Translations under genes and position numbers: made by a program
Part shown: positions 31,059 to 37,072 of the stretch, piece after piece
How positions within the stretch are numbered: position 1 is the first letter of the stretch
How the letters are laid out: each line of letters starts with the position of its first letter
Assembly (NCBI GenBank): GCA_022360815.1
Contig: JAKSCC010000293.1
Span: 1-37,072, forward strand
Length of the DNA stretch: 37,072 nucleotides
Reading direction: 5' to 3'
From: Desulfobacterales bacterium
GTDB lineage: Bacteria > Desulfobacterota > Desulfobacteria > Desulfobacterales > Desulfolunaceae
Notes under the pieces: generated by a model
Told to the model about the DNA's origin: nothing
The model's input: only the letters and a program-made list of their open reading frames with translations
Database searches by the model: none

Positions 31059-31404
31059 TCTTTCAGAGAGTCCTCTGCTTTTCCTCCTCTCCTTGTTGTA
31101 ACCTCGGTGGGCTGACTTTTCAAACGACCCCCCTTTGAAGTCAGCTCACCTCACCCTTCCATATGAGACCCATTCATGCTTTCGATCACGGCGGCATGGA
31201 TCATGCATTTAATACTCCCTATGGGGCAACACTCGGGATTGGTGTGTTCCCCCATCGCTTGACCCTGAAGATCGTAATACGACGACATCATTGATTATGG
31301 AGCTGGCCGCTGCAGGCTGCTTCATCACCATGAACCGGTGGCTGAGCCATTGTTGATGAAGAGGGAATGAATCCTTATCGGCTGGTCACCAAGGGGAGAG
31401 ACGA
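31059..31404. promoter_or_regulatory. Intergenic region upstream of cooS with two hairpins
   Basis: No gene seen. A 17-bp hairpin with a TT bulge lies at 31106-31150 (GGTGGGCTGACTT-TT-CAAA against TTTGAAGTCAGCTCACC), without a T-tract, probably ending the ferredoxin transcript. A second dyad CTTCATCA (31320-31327) / TGATGAAG (31354-31361) sits 45-85 bases before cooS and may be an operator or leader structure. No clear -24/-12 or CRP/FNR site was found. Confidence 0.45.
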
Positions 31405-33369
31405 ATGGAAAAATTGGACAGGAAGTCTGAAAAACGTCTGAAGATTAAAGAGGTTACCCAGTGTGAATCCACGGGCCGAATGCTTGAGAAGGCTCGAAAT
31501 GACGGTGTGACCCTTGCTTTTGATCGGGCCGCCGAGATGAAGGCGTGTCCGATTGGTGCAGAGTCTGCGTGCTGCAAGATGTGTTACATGGGGCCGTGTC
31601 GGCTTAACGCAAGGGATCCCTACAGCAAAGTGGGGGTGTGTGGGGCCACCATTGATACGATTCAATCGCGGAACTTAGGGCGCATGGTGGCTGGCGGATC
31701 TGCCGCTCACAATGATCACGGTATGGCGGTTCTTGAGCTTTTTCGAGGGGTGGCCAAAGGGACCATCCTTGATTATGCCAGCAAAGATCCTTACAAGCTG
31801 GAGGCCCTTTGCCAGGAGTTGGGGCTACCCACCGAGGGTTTTTCAATCCAGGAGATGGCTCTGGCCCTAGCCGATGAGCTGGAGAAGACCTACACCCAGA
31901 CCGAAGGCGAAATCCCCTTTGCCAAGCGTGTGCCAGAAAAGACCCTTGAGACCTGGCGAAAGCTCGACATCGTTCCCCGTGGTGCCATGATTGAAGTGAT
32001 GGGGATCATGAGCCGTACCCATATGGGCTGTGATCAGGATTACAGGAATCTTACCAAGGCCATCAACAAAACAGCCTTGGCTGATGGCTGGGGTGGATCC
32101 ATGGTGGCCACGGAGTTGGGGGATGTTCTGTTTGGTACCCCCTCGCCCGTTCAAGCGGATGTGAATTTTGGGGTGCTCAAAGAGGACCATGTCAATATTA
32201 TTGTCCACGGCCACGAACCCAATCTTTTTGAGTCTATGCTGGCTTCTGTAAACGACCCTTCCCTGGTAAAAATTGCAAGGGAGAAAGGGGCCAAGGGAAT
32301 CAACCTGGTGGGCATGTGCTGCTCGGGGGCCGAGATGTTGGGACGTCACGGTGTGCCTCATGCCGGCAATTTTATGAGTACCGAAGCGGTGCTCGTGACC
32401 GGTGCGGTGGATGCCATGGCTGTGGATATCCAATGTATTCAGCAGGCCCTTGTCAGCACCGCAGACTGCTACAAAACCCATCTGATCACCACAAACCCCC
32501 GTTGTCATATTGAAGGAGCCCGCCATGTGGAGTTTGAAGAACACACCCCTCGGGAGTGCACCGATGAAATTGTCACCCTTGCCATTGCGCGTTTTGCGGA
32601 TCGCGGGGTTAAGGTGGAGATTCCTCAGATTGTGAACAAGGGGGTCCACGGTTTTTCCCATGAGTACATCAACTACATGCTGGGCGGTTCTTTTCGAGGC
32701 AGTTATGCGCCGTTAAATGAGAATATCATCAACGGTCGCATTCGCGGTGTGGCCGGTGTGGTGGGGTGTGTTAACCCCAGAGTCAAGCAGGACTGGGTGC
32801 ATGTGGAGTTGGTCAAAGAGCTGATCCGAAACGACGTTTTGGTGATCCAGACGGGGTGCTCTCAAATTGCCCTTGCCAAGGCAGGGTTTTTGGTGCCTGA
32901 GGCGGCGCATCTTGCAGGTCCGGGACTTCGAGAAGTGTGTGAAGCTGTTGGTATGCCCCCGGTTTTGGGACTGGGATCTTGTGTGGACAACACTCGGATT
33001 CTCACGGCCGCCACCGCTATGGTGAATCAGGGCGGGTTGGGAGAATCCATCGCTGATCTTCCAGTGGCGGGTGCCGCCCCAGAGTGGATGAGCGAGAAAG
33101 CGGTTGCCATTGGGCAGTATTTCGTGGCTTCTGGGGTATACACGGTGTTTGGTGTGGGGTTTCCTACGGTAAAGGATACCAAGTTTCACGATCTGTTTTT
33201 TGGTGGTTTGGAAGAGCAGGGTCTCGGCAAATGGGGCACCACCAGAGATCCCCATGAGATGGCACAGATGATGATTGCCCATATCGACAAGAAGCGTAAA
33301 GAGTTGGGTATTGATAGAGCGCGGGAGCGTGTCCTGACAGACATGGCTTCTCGGCGTGAGCTGGTGTAA
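31405..33369 (+). CDS. cooS: Ni-containing CO dehydrogenase catalytic subunit
   Basis: Monofunctional-type carbon monoxide dehydrogenase of 654 residues, catalysing CO + H2O to CO2 + 2 electrons. The N-terminal cysteines C48, C56 (D cluster) and C57, C60, C65, C79 (B cluster) have exactly the spacing of the structurally known enzyme (39, 47; 48, 51, 56, 70). C-cluster ligands are visible as VHGHEP (His about 268), GMCCSGAEM (about 305), DIQCIQQ, VGCVNP, TGCSQIAL and LGSCVDN. The ribosome-binding site is GGGGAGAGACGA. No cooC (Ni insertion ATPase), cooF ferredoxin or acetyl-CoA synthase subunit is adjacent. The ferredoxin-containing proteins on either side may serve as redox partners. Confidence 0.97.
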   Translation: MEKLDRKSEKRLKIKEVTQCESTGRMLEKARNDGVTLAFDRAAEMKACPIGAESACCKMCYMGPCRLNARDPYSKVGVCGATIDTIQSRNLGRMVAGGSAAHNDHGMAVLELFRGVAKGTILDYASKDPYKLEALCQELGLPTEGFSIQEMALALADELEKTYTQTEGEIPFAKRVPEKTLETWRKLDIVPRGAMIEVMGIMSRTHMGCDQDYRNLTKAINKTALADGWGGSMVATELGDVLFGTPSPVQADVNFGVLKEDHVNIIVHGHEPNLFESMLASVNDPSLVKIAREKGAKGINLVGMCCSGAEMLGRHGVPHAGNFMSTEAVLVTGAVDAMAVDIQCIQQALVSTADCYKTHLITTNPRCHIEGARHVEFEEHTPRECTDEIVTLAIARFADRGVKVEIPQIVNKGVHGFSHEYINYMLGGSFRGSYAPLNENIINGRIRGVAGVVGCVNPRVKQDWVHVELVKELIRNDVLVIQTGCSQIALAKAGFLVPEAAHLAGPGLREVCEAVGMPPVLGLGSCVDNTRILTAATAMVNQGGLGESIADLPVAGAAPEWMSEKAVAIGQYFVASGVYTVFGVGFPTVKDTKFHDLFFGGLEEQGLGKWGTTRDPHEMAQMMIAHIDKKRKELGIDRARERVLTDMASRRELV

Positions 33370-33388
33370 CCGACGCATATGGCAAGAA

Positions 33389-33412
33389 GGCGGGCTCATC
33401 AACGAGCCCGCC
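33389..33412 (+). other. 9-bp GC hairpin after cooS
   Basis: GGCGGGCTC (33389-33397) pairs perfectly with GAGCCCGCC (33404-33412) around a 6-base loop, 20 bases after the cooS stop. No T-tract. It is a likely 3'-end stabiliser or attenuator before the next gene. Confidence 0.6.
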
Positions 33413-33433
33413 AGGATTTCGTGAGGAGGTAGC

Positions 33434-33856
33434 ATGGTACTGTTTGATGGGATCTACTCCTGGTCTGGAAAGACGGGAACCGGGAAGAGGCCTGTGAGCT
33501 GGTGGCCCGGCTCTTACAAGGTCAAGATTATAGACCTTTCCGATACCACCCCTTCAGGGGTTTTTCATATGAAACCGTGGATTTGCCTGTTTACCGATAC
33601 AGGCAAGGGGTTTAATGTAAGAAACCATTTTCAGTACTTTGCCCAGTCCATTTGTCAAGAGTTTGGGCTTGTGATGAACAAGGTGCTTTGGGTGGAATAC
33701 TTTGCTCAGGGCAGGCCCATGGATGTGGCCCTTATCAAGGAAGGGGCGCTTATCGGCAGTGAGCGACTCTACACCGTGCAGTGGCGTACTGTCAGAGACG
33801 ATGAGATCTCTTTGATCAAACCCCACCATGGTCTTCGAGATGGTTTGCCGGTGTGA
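33434..33856 (+). CDS. Hypothetical protein between cooS and a siroheme protein
   Basis: Soluble protein of 140 residues with a good ribosome-binding site (GAGGAGGTAGC). I do not recognise the family. It is rich in aromatic residues (several Trp, for example SWWPGSYKV and MKPWICLF), has only two cysteines and no signal peptide or membrane helix. The segment SGKTGTGKRP looks like a P-loop but lacks the Ser/Thr after Lys and is too close to the start, so nucleotide binding is not claimed. It is 64 bases after cooS and 118 bases before the next gene on the same strand, probably in the same transcript. Confidence 0.7.
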   Translation: MVLFDGIYSWSGKTGTGKRPVSWWPGSYKVKIIDLSDTTPSGVFHMKPWICLFTDTGKGFNVRNHFQYFAQSICQEFGLVMNKVLWVEYFAQGRPMDVALIKEGALIGSERLYTVQWRTVRDDEISLIKPHHGLRDGLPV

Positions 33857-33974
33857 GCATTGGCGACGTCTCTGCAATAAAAATGCTGTCGTTCCAAAAT
33901 AAAAAGATAAAGAGGTGTATCCAGGTGGCCGTGCCCCTGGCAGAGTAGACGATTTTGATGGAGCAGTGAGTTGT

Positions 33975-34817
33975 ATGAAGTGGACAGATGAAGCGGAAGC
34001 CGCCGTTAAAAAAGTTCCCTTTTTTGTCAGGAAAAAGGTGAAGGCTCGTGTTGAAGAGGAGGCTCGGGAGAGGGGTCTTGATACCATCACCCTACGGGAG
34101 GTGAATCGCACTCGGGCTCGATTTTTAAATAAGATGGAAGAGGAGGTGACTGGGTATCAGGTGGAAGCCTGTTTTGGAGATGGCGGGTGCCCTCGAAAAG
34201 CCAATGGAAGCCGAGGCCTTCAGCAAAGGGTCGGACAGCTTTTGGCTGAAGAGGATATTCTTGGGTTTCTCAAGAGCCAGGTGGATGGAAAGTTGAAGTT
34301 TCATCATGAGTTTCGCGTGGCATTTGCCGATTGCCCCAACGCCTGTTCCCAGCCTCAGATTCGGGATATCTGTATTATCGGGGCGGTTATTCCAGAGACC
34401 ACCGAGGCCTTGTGCTCGGAGTGCGGAGCTTGCGCGGATGCGTGTGCTGAAGAGGCAATCTCCTTTAAGGGGGGGCTTCCGTCCATTGAGTGGGAGAAGT
34501 GCTTGGTGTGCGGCAGGTGCATTCGGGCATGTGAAACCGGCACCCTTTCAGGAGAGAAAAAGGGGTATCGGGTGCTCTTGGGCGGTCGTTTGGGTCGCCA
34601 TCCTCGTCTTGCTATGGAACTTCCCGGAATTTATGATGAAGACGCTGTGTTTGATATTGTGAGCCATTGTGTGAGCACCTATAAAGCGCGCAGCAAAAAG
34701 GGAGAGCGCTTTTCCCATCTGTTTAACGAAGAGGATTACAAAGAGGTGGCGGCTCTGTTTCTGCCGCGTTCCATTGTGGATGAAAATTCAAAGAAAGGGA
34801 GAGTGCAGAATGTCTGA
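33975..34817 (+). CDS. PCP_red / siroheme-type / 2x[4Fe-4S] ferredoxin protein (sulfite-nitrite reductase-like)
   Basis: About 280 residues with three parts. Residues 1-45 (WTDEAEAAVKKVPFFVRKKV) match the small PCP_red helical domain seen in light-independent protochlorophyllide reductases and some Fe-S proteins. Next is a nitrite/sulfite-reductase-like region with C-x5-C (CFGDGGC) and DCPNAC, the C-x5-C-xn-C-x3-C pattern that holds a [4Fe-4S]-siroheme couple. Then come two ferredoxin motifs, CSECGACADAC and CLVCGRCIRAC. It lacks a full two-repeat SNiR core, so it belongs to the small or dissimilatory-like group; activity on sulfite, nitrite or another substrate is open. ATG 33975 precedes the PCP_red domain directly; an upstream start at 33915 is weaker. 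It overlaps the next gene by 8 bases. Confidence 0.82.
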   Translation: MKWTDEAEAAVKKVPFFVRKKVKARVEEEARERGLDTITLREVNRTRARFLNKMEEEVTGYQVEACFGDGGCPRKANGSRGLQQRVGQLLAEEDILGFLKSQVDGKLKFHHEFRVAFADCPNACSQPQIRDICIIGAVIPETTEALCSECGACADACAEEAISFKGGLPSIEWEKCLVCGRCIRACETGTLSGEKKGYRVLLGGRLGRHPRLAMELPGIYDEDAVFDIVSHCVSTYKARSKKGERFSHLFNEEDYKEVAALFLPRSIVDENSKKGRVQNV

Positions 34818-35016
34818 ATCGTATGAACTCCGTGTCTCTGGAATGAATTGCATGCATTGTGTCAGCGCTGTAACCCGCGCTATGGAAACCGTGTCGGAAG
34901 CCACAGATGTTGTTGTCAGTCTGGAGAAAGCGCAGGTAAGCTTTACCGCTCCCGACAGTTCGGTGCGCGAAAAGGTGCGTGATGCTATCGTTTCAGCCGG
35001 TTATTCCCTCCAGTAA
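34810..35016 (+). CDS. Heavy-metal-associated (HMA) domain protein, CopZ-like
   Basis: Small cytosolic metal chaperone of 68 residues with a single ferredoxin-like HMA fold. The binding motif is GMNCMHC near residue 11-17, where the two cysteines bind Cu(I) or another soft metal. ATG 34810 follows AAAGGGAGAG and overlaps the siroheme protein gene by 8 bases, so the two are translationally coupled. No copper ATPase is nearby. The coupling suggests metal delivery, or removal, linked to the upstream redox protein, but this is inference. Confidence 0.88.
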   Translation: MSESYELRVSGMNCMHCVSAVTRAMETVSEATDVVVSLEKAQVSFTAPDSSVREKVRDAIVSAGYSLQ

Positions 35017-35028
35017 GCCATCAAAAAA

Positions 35029-35052
35029 GGGCCGTGCGCAAGGCCACGGCCC
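35029..35052. other. 8-bp GC hairpin after the HMA gene
   Basis: GGGCCGTG (35029-35036) pairs with CACGGCCC (35045-35052), loop of 8. An A6 run precedes it on the plus strand and no T-tract follows, so it is at best a weak terminator for the plus-strand genes. Confidence 0.4.
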
Positions 35053-35102
35053 CATGCCATCCCGATTGACTTTCCTTCCATAATATTCTAACTAAGCTCA
35101 TT

Positions 35103-36455
<1,353 letters not shown>

Positions 36456-36489
36456 AATAGAGCGTAAGGTGTGGTGACAATACAAAAGC

Positions 36490-36531
36490 AAAAGGGCGTC
36501 TCTGGGTGAAGGCCACAGGACGCCCTTTTTT
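36490..36531. terminator. Bidirectional terminator between convergent genes
   Basis: AAAAGGGCGTC (36490-36500) pairs with GACGCCCTTTT (36519-36529), 11 bp, followed by TT on the plus strand (T6 in all) and by a T-rich stretch on the minus strand. It ends both the activator gene and the minus-strand gene at 36561. Confidence 0.85.
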
Positions 36532-36560
36532 GTTGCCTTTCTTTGGCTTTTTTTAAACCA

Positions 36561-37061
36561 TTATGTCTCTTCCATGGGGAGGCCGAGAACCTCTTTGATA
36601 CGCTGTGCCACCTTCATATTGATGTGAAGGGCCCTGGGGCCTTGGGTGTAGACTCGACTCATGGGGGTGAGGGCACCATCCACAAGGAGTTCGATGCGGT
36701 ATTTTCGCACGGCCTTGGCGCCACTGTATCCAATGCGGACGTCTTCGATCTGTTTAAAGGCAATTTCTCCTTTGGTCATGGGTCCCCATAGGCGTTTTCT
36801 GCCCCAAAAGACTTTTTTTTGCCCTTTGTCAAAGAGAAAGATCACCTGTTCACTAAAGCTTTTTCCCACGGCCGCGATAATACCGGTGATAAAAATCCAG
36901 TGAAGGTAGCTTTGGAATGCGGCACCGAACTGCATGGCCATAGAAACCGTGTAGCCCAAAGCTGCTAAAAAAAGGAGTCCTACAACAATCAGAATGGTGG
37001 TGTGTTTCTCTTCCACCCTTAAAGCGGTCTTTTCATCCTGCACAATCTTCACTGTGAACAC
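36561..37061 (-). CDS. Small membrane protein with two N-terminal helices, unknown function
   Basis: About 166 residues. Two hydrophobic segments (about 22-45 and 53-68) are followed by a soluble, mostly beta/alpha domain of about 95 residues with FDKGQKKVFWGRKRLW and several Arg/Lys. The layout recalls small bacterial membrane proteins with a PH-like domain, but I cannot assign it with confidence. It starts with GTG at 37061 (GTG 37052 has the better-spaced GAGG) within 12 bases of the window end, so a start further upstream cannot be fully excluded. It is convergent with the activator gene. Confidence 0.7.
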   Translation of the reverse strand: MFTVKIVQDEKTALRVEEKHTTILIVVGLLFLAALGYTVSMAMQFGAAFQSYLHWIFITGIIAAVGKSFSEQVIFLFDKGQKKVFWGRKRLWGPMTKGEIAFKQIEDVRIGYSGAKAVRKYRIELLVDGALTPMSRVYTQGPRALHINMKVAQRIKEVLGLPMEET

Positions 37062-37072
37062 CTCATAAAAAA

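Noticed and set aside
33464-33493. P-loop-like SGKTGTGKRP in the protein after cooS
   Set aside because: The Ser/Thr after the Lys is missing and no Walker B or other NTPase motif follows. Considered a chance match.

Overview
The window looks like a chromosomal segment of a strict or near-strict anaerobe of the Desulfobacterota (Desulfobacterales-like). The inference rests on gene content: corrinoid methyltransferases for methylated amines, a Ni-CO dehydrogenase, a siroheme/ferredoxin protein, multihaem cytochromes c, a class of hybrid cluster protein typical of strict anaerobes, an HcpR-type regulator, cytochrome bd for oxygen defence, and three separate sigma-54 activators. No tRNA, rRNA, CRISPR array, transposase or phage gene was seen.

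Layout. (1) 1-2180: a sensor kinase (5' part outside the window) and its NtrC-type response regulator. (2) 2235-12034, minus strand: a quaternary-amine demethylation region. A sigma-54 activator (10553-12034) precedes a strong -24/-12 promoter (10361-10376) and an operon of BCCT transporter, non-pyrrolysine MttB-family methyltransferase, second BCCT transporter, corrinoid protein and methylcorrinoid:tetrahydrofolate methyltransferase, closed by a strong terminator (3891-3943). Beyond it lie a MetH-activation-domain-like protein and a DUF2284 protein. The expected chemistry is glycine betaine to dimethylglycine, with the methyl group passing through Co(III)-methyl to methyl-THF. (3) 12311-14041: divergent argO/argP-like pair. 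(4) 14072-17823: an OYE-type flavin oxidoreductase, an Fe-S/CCG protein and an unusual membrane protein that appears to be two genes fused in frame. (5) 17927-20267: a pectin-acetylesterase-like lipoprotein and a small-molecule-type methyltransferase. (6) 20393-23052: cydAB with a 57-residue zinc-ribbon gene in front. (7) 23923-24396: a ferritin-like diiron protein behind a long AT-rich intergenic region. (8) 24857-31058: a nitrogen-oxide module: NapC/NrfH-type tetrahaem cytochrome, octahaem HAO-family protein, HcpR-type regulator, hcp, a zinc-finger protein with an apparently dead HD domain, and an hcp-associated ferredoxin. (9) 31405-36455: cooS, an unknown protein, a PCP_red/siroheme/2x[4Fe-4S] protein, a CopZ-like metallochaperone and a sigma-54 activator whose PAS domain carries four clustered cysteines. 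(10) 36561-37061: a small membrane protein cut close to the window edge.

How the parts fit. Methyl groups from betaines and carbon from CO would both enter the Wood-Ljungdahl pathway (methyl-THF from MtgA; CO/CO2 interconversion by CooS). HaoCA plus Hcp would give a two-step reduction of nitrite to hydroxylamine and on to ammonium, or detoxification of NO and hydroxylamine, under HcpR control; a TTGAC-N4-GTCAA dyad sits 41.5 bp before a plausible hcp start point. CydAB, the ferritin-like protein and Hcp form an oxidative/nitrosative defence layer. The most promising leads are the HaoCA-HcpR-Hcp module, the inactivated-HD protein next to Hcp, the in-frame gene fusion with a retained internal ribosome-binding site, the CooS-siroheme protein-Cys-PAS cluster, and the unequal pair of BCCT transporters. 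All functions are inferred from sequence reading only; no database search was run.
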